Shown here one piece after another: positions 18,399-26,228 of a DNA stretch of 64,000 nt. Origin of the DNA: Collimonas sp. PA-H2 (lineage in GTDB: Bacteria > Pseudomonadota > Gammaproteobacteria > Burkholderiales > Burkholderiaceae_D); contig NZ_PDBX01000002.1 of NCBI RefSeq assembly GCF_002564105.1, forward strand, positions 1-64,000, given 5' to 3'. Both the position numbers and the translations under genes were made by a program. The notes under the pieces were generated by a model. The model was given only the letters and a program-made list of their open reading frames with translations, had not been told where the DNA came from and did not search any database. Each line of letters starts with the position of its first letter. Within the stretch, counting starts at the first letter, position 1.

Positions 18399-19538
18399 AT
18401 GCGACTACAAAAACTGCCCGCCGGACTTTCCTTCTGCCTGCTTGGCCTGATGCTGGCCGGTTGCTGCAAGAACAATCAGACGACCTCCTGCGACAACGCC
18501 GGCAGCAGCAACACCAGCGCCGGCAGCAGCGACGGCAGCGGCAATAATGTGCGCTTTAACCAGCCCACCGGGATTGCAGCCGACGCCGGCGGCAACCTGT
18601 TCGTCAGCGACACCGGCAATAACACCATCCGCAAAATCACTGCCGCCGGCGTCGCCACCACCGTCGCCGGAAGCGCCGGCAATGCCGGCAGTACGGATGG
18701 CGCCGCTTTGAGCGCGTTGCTCAACCAGCCCGGCGGCATCGCGGTTGATGGCGCGGGAAACCTGTATGTGGCAGACACCCGGAACAACACCATCCGCAAA
18801 GTGAGCGCGGCCGGCATCGTCTCGACCTTGGCGGGCAGCGCCGGACAAAGCGGCCAGGCTGACGGCCTTGCGGGAAATGCCCGCTTCAACCAGCCTTGGG
18901 GCGTCGTGCTGGACCCGGCCGGCAACCTGTATGTCGCCGACACCGGCAACGATACCGTGCGCAAGGTCAGCCCGGCGGGGCTGGTCACGACGCTGGCGGG
19001 CGCCGCCGGCAACGCCGGCAGCCAGGATGGCGCCGGCAGCAATGCTCAGTTCAATTTACCTCAAGGCATCGCCATCGACAGCGCGGCGAATCTGTATGTC
19101 GCCGATACCGGCAACAACACGATCCGTAAATTGACCCAGGCCGGCGTCGTCAGCACGCCGGCCGGTACCGCCGGCAACAGCGGCAGCAGCGACGGCAGCG
19201 GCCAGCGCGCCAGCTTCAGCCAGCCGAACGGCATCGTGGTGGATAGCTCGGGCAATATACGCGTAGCGGACAGCGGCAACCAGCTGATACGCAGCGTCTC
19301 CGCTTCCGGCGTCGTCAGCACCCTCGCGGGTGCGGCCGGCAACGCCGGCGCGACGGACGGCAGCGGCAACAAAGCCCGCTTCAGCCTGCCCAAGGGTATC
19401 GCCAGCGACGCCGCCAACAACATGTATATTGCCGACACCGGCAACAACCTGCTGCGCAAGGTGACGCCGGGCGGCCAGGTCACTACCTTGCTATCCGGCG
19501 GCAACGGCTCTTCGTGCCTGTGCCTTTTCAATTTCTGA
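18399..19538 (+). CDS. NHL-repeat (beta-propeller) lipoprotein
   Basis: A 379-residue protein with a lipoprotein signal (GLMLAGCC lipobox near residue 22) and a short Ser/Gly/Asn linker, followed by about six NHL repeats. Each repeat has the form FNQPTGIAADAGGNLFVSDT followed by NNTIRKI and a glycine-rich AGAAGNAG turn, about 56 residues per unit. Six units suit a closed six-bladed beta-propeller on the cell surface or periplasmic face. The near-identity of repeats at the protein level suggests recent internal duplication. Such propellers usually bind proteins or carbohydrates; no catalytic site is seen. Confidence 0.87.
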   Translation: MRLQKLPAGLSFCLLGLMLAGCCKNNQTTSCDNAGSSNTSAGSSDGSGNNVRFNQPTGIAADAGGNLFVSDTGNNTIRKITAAGVATTVAGSAGNAGSTDGAALSALLNQPGGIAVDGAGNLYVADTRNNTIRKVSAAGIVSTLAGSAGQSGQADGLAGNARFNQPWGVVLDPAGNLYVADTGNDTVRKVSPAGLVTTLAGAAGNAGSQDGAGSNAQFNLPQGIAIDSAANLYVADTGNNTIRKLTQAGVVSTPAGTAGNSGSSDGSGQRASFSQPNGIVVDSSGNIRVADSGNQLIRSVSASGVVSTLAGAAGNAGATDGSGNKARFSLPKGIASDAANNMYIADTGNNLLRKVTPGGQVTTLLSGGNGSSCLCLFNF

Positions 19539-19623
19539 TCTATATCGGCTGGCGCTGCATACCCTGCGTCATTTTTTTAAGAAAGACAGCCGGCTGGATA
19601 AGCGACCAGCCAATTGGCAAGCT

Positions 19624-19707
19624 ATGAATGACACCCAGATCTACCTCCTCGCCACCGGTATCGCGGTCCTTTTCATTGTTCTGTTTCTGGTCAAAGCGGC
19701 TATGTAA
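19624..19707 (+). CDS. Putative single-TM microprotein (27 aa)
   Basis: A short frame ATG to TAA of 27 residues: four or five polar residues, one hydrophobic stretch (IYLLATGIAVLFIVLFLV), then a lysine and a short end. This is the pattern of a small single-span membrane protein. Its stop overlaps the start of a second micro-frame (TAATG), the usual sign of translational coupling. No strong Shine-Dalgarno precedes it. Nothing else occupies this stretch. Function unknown. Confidence 0.4.
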   Translation: MNDTQIYLLATGIAVLFIVLFLVKAAM

Positions 19708-19799
19708 TGCAAGCTGACAGAATCAATGCGCCGGTTGCCGCCATTGGCCTTGGCGTCGCCTTTGCCGGCGCCGTTCTGGCATGGCTTGGAAGTTTCTGA
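19707..19799 (+). CDS. Putative single-TM microprotein (30 aa), coupled to the previous one
   Basis: A 30-residue frame beginning at the ATG that overlaps the stop of the 27-residue frame. Residues 8-29 form one glycine/alanine-rich hydrophobic helix (VAAIGLGVAFAGAVLAWLG) after a short charged start (MQADRIN). Two successive overlapping frames that both encode a lone membrane helix are unlikely by chance. It may be a small toxin-like or regulatory membrane peptide; no family is recognised. Confidence 0.4.
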   Translation: MQADRINAPVAAIGLGVAFAGAVLAWLGSF

Positions 19800-19991
19800 C
19801 CGAGCAAGCACGACCGCTTCAAAAGCGTTTATCAGGCATTTCTTGTCATGCCGGCCAATTATTTGCAATAAAAACATCTATCCTGTAAATTTGTGGAAAA
19901 ATTGCCAAATGAACAGCGCAAGCTGGCGGGATTTATTGGACATTCGCTGAAATTGATGCGATAGTTGCACTATAGAAACTAATTAATTGCC

Positions 19992-20010
19992 CAAACGATA
20001 CAATCGTTTG
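19992..20010. promoter_or_regulatory. 19-bp dyad upstream of hcp
   Basis: CAAACGAT ACA ATCGTTTG is a perfect 8-bp inverted repeat with a 3-base spacer. The symmetry extends outward (AATTG on the left, CAATT on the right, with a 2-base offset). It lies about 215 bases upstream of the hcp start codon in an AT-rich region and looks like a dimeric repressor site. The binding protein is unknown. Confidence 0.4.
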
Positions 20011-20226
20011 CAATTGAACATGCCAAACTGATATAAAGTCAATATTGCAAACGTGAATTAAACACTTAATCTGGCGCCGCTTTCGAAAAGTCCCGGCAGT
20101 CATTTTTGGTGACTGGAATTTTGTCCTGTTTCTGATCCTCATCAGACAGAACATTCTGTTTTAACTCGTCTGGCAGCGGCACGGCCAGCATCACTCAAGT
20201 CTCAACCTCAATAAGGGAGCATTACC

Positions 20227-20718
20227 ATGGCAATCGACGTATACCTGCAAATTAACGGCATCAAAGGCGAATCGACAGACAGCGCCCACAAGGACTGGAT
20301 CGAATGCAAATCGGTGCAATGGGAAGTGCTGCAGCCTAAGTCGGCTACTGCATCGACCGGCGGCGGCCACACAGCCGAGCGCTGCGAGCACAAGGACATC
20401 GTGCTCACCAAGATCGCCGACCTGGCTACGCCTTTGCTGCTGCAGAACTGCTCGTCCGGCAAGACCATCGACAGCGCCAAGTTCGAATTCCTGCGCGCCG
20501 ACGGCAAGGGCGACCGCATCAAGTATTTCGAAATCGAACTGTCGAACCTGCTGATCTCCGATGTCACGCCATCCGTCACAGAAGGCGATGTACTGAGCGA
20601 AACAGTCAGCCTGAAGTACTCCAAGGTCAAATGGAAGTACACCCAGCAAAAAATCGGCGGCGGCTCCGGCGGCAATACTTCCGGCGGCTGGGATCTGTCG
20701 ACCAATAAGATCGTGTAA
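20227..20718 (+). CDS. hcp: Orphan Hcp family type VI secretion tube protein
   Basis: A 163-residue protein matching Hcp: start MAIDVYLQINGIKGESTDS, central GKTIDSAKFEFLRADG, and the strand region SVTEGDVLSETVSLKYSKVKWKYT. Hcp forms hexameric rings that stack into the inner tube of the type VI secretion system. The length is that of the Hcp1 group. No other T6SS gene is nearby, so this is an orphan copy, probably secreted by a T6SS encoded elsewhere. The ribosome-binding site is AAGGGAG. A strong terminator follows, so it is monocistronic. The gene lies 500 bases before the toxin operon. Confidence 0.92.
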   Translation: MAIDVYLQINGIKGESTDSAHKDWIECKSVQWEVLQPKSATASTGGGHTAERCEHKDIVLTKIADLATPLLLQNCSSGKTIDSAKFEFLRADGKGDRIKYFEIELSNLLISDVTPSVTEGDVLSETVSLKYSKVKWKYTQQKIGGGSGGNTSGGWDLSTNKIV

Positions 20719-20738
20719 TTCCCGATATCGGCAAGCAG

Positions 20739-20770
20739 AACCGCAGCATGTCGACGCTGCGGTTTTTTTT
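20739..20770 (+). terminator. Rho-independent terminator after hcp
   Basis: A 9-bp stem AACCGCAGC / GCTGCGGTT with an 8-base loop, followed by eight T residues. It lies 20 bases after the hcp stop and insulates hcp from the downstream toxin operon. Confidence 0.9.
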
Positions 20771-20910
20771 CGCCCCCCCCTTATTGCAAGGTGCGCTTGC
20801 ATCTCTTGCTGCCAGCGGCAACTCAGCCCGCTCTAGTCCAAATACGCGTAACTTGTCGGCGCAAACAATTAGCGACGCCACGCTTTCAATCGAATTTATC
20901 GACACTACTA

Positions 20911-20939
20911 TTGATAATGATAATCGTTTGCGATAAGAT
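20911..20939 (+). promoter_or_regulatory. Fur-box promoter of the exotoxin operon
   Basis: GATAATGATAATCGTTTGC (20913-20931) is a close match to the 19-bp Fur consensus GATAATGATAATCATTATC. It overlaps a sigma-70-type promoter: TTGATA at 20911-20916 and TAAGAT at 20934-20939 with the ideal 17-base spacer. Iron-loaded Fur bound here would block transcription of the genes at 21214 and 22019; low iron would release it. The leader to the first gene is about 270 bases. The same iron logic controls toxA in P. aeruginosa, there partly through the sigma factor PvdS. Confidence 0.75.
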
Positions 20940-21213
20940 GGCGACAATTCAACTTCACTGACTTACCCGCTTCTTGCCGGCGCTGCAGGTGTCCGCCGCA
21001 TCAACGCGCTACGCCGCTATCTGTCAATGTCGGTGTTAGATAATGTGCCACATGCACAGTGAGCATCTCGCCAGACGCTCATCTTCGACGTTCATCCAAA
21101 ATCATTTTTTTTGCCAGCCGCGCCGCCAGCAAGGACTTCACTTTGCGGCACGGATCCGCGCAACGCGCGCCCTTCCCCGCAATCTATCGTTTCTTTTTTT
21201 ACAGGGGATTCCC

Positions 21214-21951
21214 ATGAGAAAACGCTTGCCTTATTTTTTTCGCACAACGTCCATTGTTGTGGCCGGATTACTCGTTGCGCCGGCATCGGCTATCGAAACA
21301 AATTCAGAATCTTCTGAAGCTGAAGACCAAATGAAAGTGAAGCGTGCTTTCGATGCCTTGAGCTATTCCAAGGCAAGACGCGCTCTCGATGCCTTATCGC
21401 CCACGGAACGCAAGAAACTGTTTTCGTCGCGAACTGCAAGAATTGCGCCGAAGCCCGCCAGGAATTTTCTTCAGGAAGAGAACGACGACTGCATCAGCGT
21501 AAAGGACTATAGCGAGAATAGCGTCGGTTTCAGAATGGGATTCAATCCTGACGGCGTGAAATTCAACGGCGGGATTTATAAAAAAAAGAATGGCAGCGAA
21601 TCATTCGGCTCCTCTGTACCGGCTTCCCACAAGCACTCAGCCTTTTGCGCATTGTCATCGCCCGAAACAACATCGACGCGCCAGCCAAATCCGGTTGAAT
21701 ATCCGGACCATGTGCATAGCCTGAATACCCTGCCTCCTTTCAACGATCGTCATTTACCCGCTTCAGAACTGGGCGAATCACTGCGCCGGCAGCGATATGC
21801 AAACGGACAGCCACAACAGTTGGCGCCCGCTCCATCGATGCCGATGACGGGGGAGACCTATCGCGAAGGCCGCTCAAGCCGGACCCCTGAGCTGCCCGGC
21901 AGAGTGATCGTCACCACCCCTGGCGGGGGTCTGAAAATGAAGATGCAGTAG
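21214..21951 (+). CDS. Secreted protein of unknown function, first gene of the exotoxin operon
   Basis: A 245-residue protein with a Sec signal (RTTSIVVAGLLVAPASA). The ATG at 21214 has AGGGG upstream; longer frames to 21043 lack a site. The mature N-terminus is acidic (ETNSESSEAEDQ), followed by a basic helical repeat-like block (AFDALSYSKARRALDALSP) and a probable beta domain with one cysteine pair (DDCISV...AFCALS). The last 80 residues are proline-rich and probably disordered. It precedes the exotoxin A homologue by 67 bases with no terminator between. No family recognised. It could be a secretion partner, a second effector or an adaptor; none of these is shown. Confidence 0.75.
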   Translation: MRKRLPYFFRTTSIVVAGLLVAPASAIETNSESSEAEDQMKVKRAFDALSYSKARRALDALSPTERKKLFSSRTARIAPKPARNFLQEENDDCISVKDYSENSVGFRMGFNPDGVKFNGGIYKKKNGSESFGSSVPASHKHSAFCALSSPETTSTRQPNPVEYPDHVHSLNTLPPFNDRHLPASELGESLRRQRYANGQPQQLAPAPSMPMTGETYREGRSSRTPELPGRVIVTTPGGGLKMKMQ

Positions 21952-22018
21952 CCGCGATCCTGCCCTCCCTTCCCGAGCCGCTTGCTTTAACAACGTTTTC
22001 ACTATGTGAGGTAATTCC

Positions 22019-23977
22019 ATGTCCAAATTCATGTCGCAACGCTGGATCTATCTGTTCGGATGGCTTTTCCTGCTCGGAACCGGCAGCACCAGGGCGAATA
22101 CGATAGAGGGAAACTTCAGGCTTTGGGACGATTGCAGCAGCTACTGCCTGGTTTACGCCGCCCCCCATAAAATCTATCAGACCCCTTTGGCCACGCAGGC
22201 TGTGCCGGATTCTCCCGGCAAGGAAGGCGTACTGCATTACTCCATGGTGATGAAAGACTATGTCGGCAACGGCCAGGTTCTGGCCTTGCGCCTTGACGAT
22301 TTCGCCACCGTCTTTGTCGAGCAAGAAAGCCTGAGACTGAGCCTGCTTGGCTCTGACGGCAAGCCCAGGAATTTCCAGTATGCTCGCCAAGGCGCGAAAC
22401 ATTGGTCGCTTAACTGGCTGGTGCCCGTTGGCGATGACGCTCCCACCAGCATCAAGGTCTTCTTCAAGAACCTCGACGGCCAGAATAATATTCTCTCCAT
22501 CTCGCCTCTTTACAGTGTGGAGGTAGACGACAAGACACTCGCGCGCTGGCCCGCACTCGCCACCTTCTCTGTCACCCAGGAGAATGTCACTCAGGGCCAA
22601 GGCCTGCTTGGGATACGACGTGCAGGCGTCAGTTACGTCGCCGCTCCCGTGAACCATGACCGTCACAAACGCTGGAGCGAGTGGCACAGCGGCAAGCTGC
22701 TCTGCCTGCTCGACCCTTTGGATGCCATTTACAACTACGTCAGCCAGAACCGCTGCAGTCTGGGCGAAACCTGGGAAGGCGCAATTTATCAAACCCTGGC
22801 AGGCCGGCCTGTCGACAAATACGCCCCACCGGCAAGCAAGCCAGTTATTAGCCAACGCATCCATTTTGCCAAGGGCAACGCTCTGGAAGCGCTAACCAGT
22901 CACCGGGTATGCGGCATACCTCTTGAGTCCTTGGCACGCAGACGCAAGCCGAGAGGATGGGAAGAATGGTCTTCGTGTGGCAATCCCGCGGCCAATTTCG
23001 TAGCCCTTTACATCGCCACCCGCTTGCCGTTCGACCAATTCCGTCAGGTGATTCATAACCTGGTTCACGGGCAAGCAGTTGCAGCGCCTGATCCGGTGCC
23101 TCTGGATGCCCTGAGAACGGCCGTCATTGAGCAACCGGAACTGGCACGTCAAAGCATCGCCCAGGCAGCCGACATCTTCAGGAACTACCAGGCAGCCAAT
23201 CCTGGCGCCAGTGCCGCCGCCGCACAACAGGCCGATGTGCTGGCCGTCACCTGTCCGGCTGACGCGCGCCCGTGCGGCTCCGGCGCAAGCAGCGGCGTGC
23301 TGGTCCAGCGTGAAAATCCCACCGGAGCGCACTTTCTGAATGACGGAGAGCTGCCAAGCTTCACCGTACAAGGCACGCAAAACTGGAACCTGAACCGCCT
23401 GCAGGCTGCTCACCTGCGCCTGCAGGTGCAGGGATACGTTTTTGCGGGTTATCACGGCACATCGCTGGAGGGCGCACAGAGTATCGTGTTTGGCGGCATC
23501 CATAACCGCCAGCAGGATCTTGAGGAAATCTGGAGAGGCCTGTACGTTGCCGGAGATCCCGCTCTTGCCTACGGCTATGCGCAAGATGCGGAAGGAGATG
23601 AGCGCGGCCGCATCCGCAACGGCACGATGTTGCGCGTCTATGTCCCGCGCAGCGCTCTCCCGCGACTCTTTGCCACCAGCCTGCCTCTGGACCATCCAGG
23701 CGCCTCGCAAGAAGTTGCGCGTTTGATCGGCCACCCGCTGCCCTTGCTTTATGAATCGATCACCGGTCCGGAAGCAGCAGGCGGCAATCGCCTTGAGACG
23801 ATCCTGGGCTGGCAGCTCGCGGAGCAGGCAGTCGCGATTCCCTCGATGATCCCGACCAATAGCCGCACTGTCGGAAATCCCCTCGATCCCGCCACCGTCA
23901 CGCTTGAAGAAAAGCAGATCAGCAGCTTGCCGGGCTACGCCACAAAACCTGCGAAAGACGACAAGACGGAACTATGA
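22019..23977 (+). CDS. Exotoxin A-like diphthamide ADP-ribosyltransferase toxin
   Basis: A 652-residue, full-length homologue of Pseudomonas aeruginosa exotoxin A. Residues 1-26 are a Sec signal. About 27-280 match the receptor-binding domain (GVLHYSMV, WSLNWLVP, KRWSEWHSGKLLCLLDPLD). About 290-430 match the translocation domain, with C298 and C320 bracketing a furin-type site R309-K310-P311-R312 before G313-W314. About 431-640 are the ADP-ribosyltransferase domain (GYHGT, IWRGLYVAGDPALAYGYAQ, GRIRNG, LRVYVPR, LETILGW). His479, Tyr509, Tyr520 and Glu593 align with His440, Tyr470, Tyr481 and Glu553 of exotoxin A. The protein ends KDDKTEL, a KDEL-like ER-retrieval tail where exotoxin A has REDLK. 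Expected activity: ADP-ribosylation of diphthamide on eukaryotic EF2. Homology is seen directly from remembered family sequence; activity is inferred. It ends three bases from the convergent copper receptor. Confidence 0.96.
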   Translation: MSKFMSQRWIYLFGWLFLLGTGSTRANTIEGNFRLWDDCSSYCLVYAAPHKIYQTPLATQAVPDSPGKEGVLHYSMVMKDYVGNGQVLALRLDDFATVFVEQESLRLSLLGSDGKPRNFQYARQGAKHWSLNWLVPVGDDAPTSIKVFFKNLDGQNNILSISPLYSVEVDDKTLARWPALATFSVTQENVTQGQGLLGIRRAGVSYVAAPVNHDRHKRWSEWHSGKLLCLLDPLDAIYNYVSQNRCSLGETWEGAIYQTLAGRPVDKYAPPASKPVISQRIHFAKGNALEALTSHRVCGIPLESLARRRKPRGWEEWSSCGNPAANFVALYIATRLPFDQFRQVIHNLVHGQAVAAPDPVPLDALRTAVIEQPELARQSIAQAADIFRNYQAANPGASAAAAQQADVLAVTCPADARPCGSGASSGVLVQRENPTGAHFLNDGELPSFTVQGTQNWNLNRLQAAHLRLQVQGYVFAGYHGTSLEGAQSIVFGGIHNRQQDLEEIWRGLYVAGDPALAYGYAQDAEGDERGRIRNGTMLRVYVPRSALPRLFATSLPLDHPGASQEVARLIGHPLPLLYESITGPEAAGGNRLETILGWQLAEQAVAIPSMIPTNSRTVGNPLDPATVTLEEKQISSLPGYATKPAKDDKTEL

Positions 23978-23980
23978 GTC

Positions 23981-26074
23981 TTAATACTTTACCCCCAGCT
24001 TCACCCAGGCGGTGCGGCCCTGGTCATTGATGGCGCTATTGGCTGCATAGCCAAAGCCGGTATTGCCAGCCAGATTGAGATGCTCCGCATACGCCTTGTT
24101 AAAAACGTTGTCGATGCCGGCAACGATTTGCAGCGATTTGGAAAATGCATAAGCTGCATTCATCGACAAGACGCCAAAGCCCGCGCTCCGGCCGAAATCC
24201 TTGCCGACGACATTGCCCTCATTGAGAGCGACCCGGTTTTGCGCCGAAACGAGACGCCATAGCGCGCCGAATGACCAGCGTTCGTCGTTATAGCTCATGG
24301 TAAGCCGGGTATCAAGCGGCGGCATTTGCGGCAAAGCCTTGCCGTCGCTACGGTTGCGGCCCCAGGCATAGGCCAGCGAACTGTCTATCTTCCAATGCGG
24401 AGCGAAGCCATAGGATGCGCCGAGCTCGCCACCCATGATCTGGGCGTCGATATTGTTAGCTTGCGATGTTGCGCCCATCGCTCCCGGCAGATAAGAAAAC
24501 AAGATGTAGTCGTTGACCACGCCGAGGTAGGCCGATGCCCAGGCCTGCCATGCGCCGGCTTTATATTGCGCGCCGATATCAAGCTGCGTGGTTTTTTCCG
24601 GACGGATGCCGGCAAAGGCATTGGGCGATCCGGCCGGCGCCATTTTTGGCGAGAACAATTCCCAGTAGTCCGGAAAGCGTTCGGCATGGCCCAGTCCCGC
24701 GTAGAGGGTTCCTGCTTTCGACGGCAAATCGTATTCATAACGGGCAAAGCCGCTCGGCAAGGTAACCCGGCGCTCCATATCGGCGGTAGGATTGGGCGCC
24801 GCCGCCATGCCCTGCCCCAGCGTGCCGCGCTCATCTTTCACCGTTGCGTAATCGATGCGCACGCCACTGATGAGCCGCTGCCGCGGCGCCACCGACCAGG
24901 TGACCTCGCCAAACATGCCGACATTGCTGAAAGCGGCATCCTTGTTCCACGGTTTTTGCGCATAGCTGCCGATACCCATGCCGTTGCGCGCGCGGTGAGC
25001 GTTCTGTTGCATGTCAAAGCCGGTGACCAGGCTCAGCGCATCGTCCCACTGCAGCGTCGCGGCAATCCTGGCGCCAACGGTGCGCCGGTCGACTTCCGAT
25101 GCCATCGGCATTTTCATCATGCCGGCATTGGGGTCCGGCTTGCGCAAGGTGTAGTTATCCATCAGGTGATCGGCATAGTTGTAATACGCCATCGCCTCGA
25201 TCTTCCCGACGTGCTGGCTGACATTACGCTTTTCGAACTTTGCGTTGAAACTGTGGCGCTTGAAACTGACGCCATCCATCCCGCGCCCGGCGTAAGCCGC
25301 CGAGCCGTCGCCAGCGCCGGCATTCAATTCCAGCATAGTATTGGCATCCGGCGTAAAGCCGAGCGCAGCGTCCAGATTCCACTTGTCCCAGCGCGACGCC
25401 ACCGTCTGCTTGTTGCCATCCTTGTAGTCATTGGCCTTGGCGTGATTGGCGATGACGCGCGTATAGATATCCGGCGTGCCGGCAGTGAGATCCGCTCTCT
25501 GTTCATTGCGGCCGTACGATCCGGCCGTCAGCCCGCCGTCAAAGCGGACCGGATTTTCAGTTTCTGAAAACCGTTCTGTCTGCCGCTCAAACAGCACCGT
25601 GCCAGCCGATGCTCCCGGCCCCCAGATCACGCTTTGCGGCCCTTTGATGACAGTCAGCTTGTCGAAGCTTTCCGGCGAAATATAAGAAGTCGGCGCATCC
25701 ATGCGGCCGGGGCAAGCACCCAGGATGGTGGTGCCGTCATTCAGGATATTGATGCGCGAGCCGAACATGCCGCGCAAGACAGGGTCGCCATTGCTGCCGC
25801 CGTTGCGCACGGCGGAAAAGCCCGGGATGGTTTTCAGGAAATCGGCGCCGTCGCTGGCCGGTATCGGCTGCCGCGGCGCTTTCGGGTCGACCACGATGGT
25901 CAGAGGAGAAGTCTCCTGCGCTGCCGTGATGACGACTGTCGGCAGTACAACTTCGTTCGTCGCCACATCGCTGGCAATGGCGCCGGCGGTCAGCGCGCTG
26001 GAACTGACGATGGCTGCATGGATCAGCGTAGGCAGGAATTTAGGGCGGGCGTTTGGAACATGAGGCATTGGCAT
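23981..26074 (-). CDS. TonB-dependent copper receptor (OprC/NosA type)
   Basis: A 697-residue outer-membrane receptor with signal peptide, plug and 22-strand barrel. The plug reads PGFSAVRNGGSNGDPVLRG and then GACPGRMDAPTSYISPES, in which C121-x3-M125 is the CxxxM copper-binding motif known in OprC. The sequence IKGPQSVIWGPGASAGTVLFER is also a hallmark of the OprC/NosA group. The C-terminus ends in an aromatic residue (VKLGVKY) as expected for barrel assembly. The ATG at 26074 abuts AGG; the second Met at 26068 may be the real start. It converges on the toxin gene with a three-base gap and no terminator. Confidence 0.9.
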   Translation of the reverse strand: MPMPHVPNARPKFLPTLIHAAIVSSSALTAGAIASDVATNEVVLPTVVITAAQETSPLTIVVDPKAPRQPIPASDGADFLKTIPGFSAVRNGGSNGDPVLRGMFGSRINILNDGTTILGACPGRMDAPTSYISPESFDKLTVIKGPQSVIWGPGASAGTVLFERQTERFSETENPVRFDGGLTAGSYGRNEQRADLTAGTPDIYTRVIANHAKANDYKDGNKQTVASRWDKWNLDAALGFTPDANTMLELNAGAGDGSAAYAGRGMDGVSFKRHSFNAKFEKRNVSQHVGKIEAMAYYNYADHLMDNYTLRKPDPNAGMMKMPMASEVDRRTVGARIAATLQWDDALSLVTGFDMQQNAHRARNGMGIGSYAQKPWNKDAAFSNVGMFGEVTWSVAPRQRLISGVRIDYATVKDERGTLGQGMAAAPNPTADMERRVTLPSGFARYEYDLPSKAGTLYAGLGHAERFPDYWELFSPKMAPAGSPNAFAGIRPEKTTQLDIGAQYKAGAWQAWASAYLGVVNDYILFSYLPGAMGATSQANNIDAQIMGGELGASYGFAPHWKIDSSLAYAWGRNRSDGKALPQMPPLDTRLTMSYNDERWSFGALWRLVSAQNRVALNEGNVVGKDFGRSAGFGVLSMNAAYAFSKSLQIVAGIDNVFNKAYAEHLNLAGNTGFGYAANSAINDQGRTAWVKLGVKY

Positions 26075-26228
26075 CCTATAAATGGCTGAGAAAAATCCCG
26101 CCGAGTATAGAAGCGCATCCCTTCAAAAAGAATGCGGCTAATTGTCGCACCCTGCAGCGCCAAGCGACTGTGGTTCAAACCGGAGCAAGCCGGCGCGCCA
26201 TTCAATTGACATGTGATGCCTGCCGGGC

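Noticed and set aside
20191..20802. 203-codon minus-strand frame
   Set aside because: It is antisense to hcp; hcp is clearly the coding frame.
21911..22864. 317-codon minus-strand frame opposite the toxin
   Set aside because: The toxin frame matches a known family along its whole length; the opposite frame does not.
22019..23977. Diphtheria toxin as the closest relative
   Set aside because: The domain order (binding, translocation, catalytic) and motifs follow exotoxin A; diphtheria toxin has its catalytic domain at the N-terminus.
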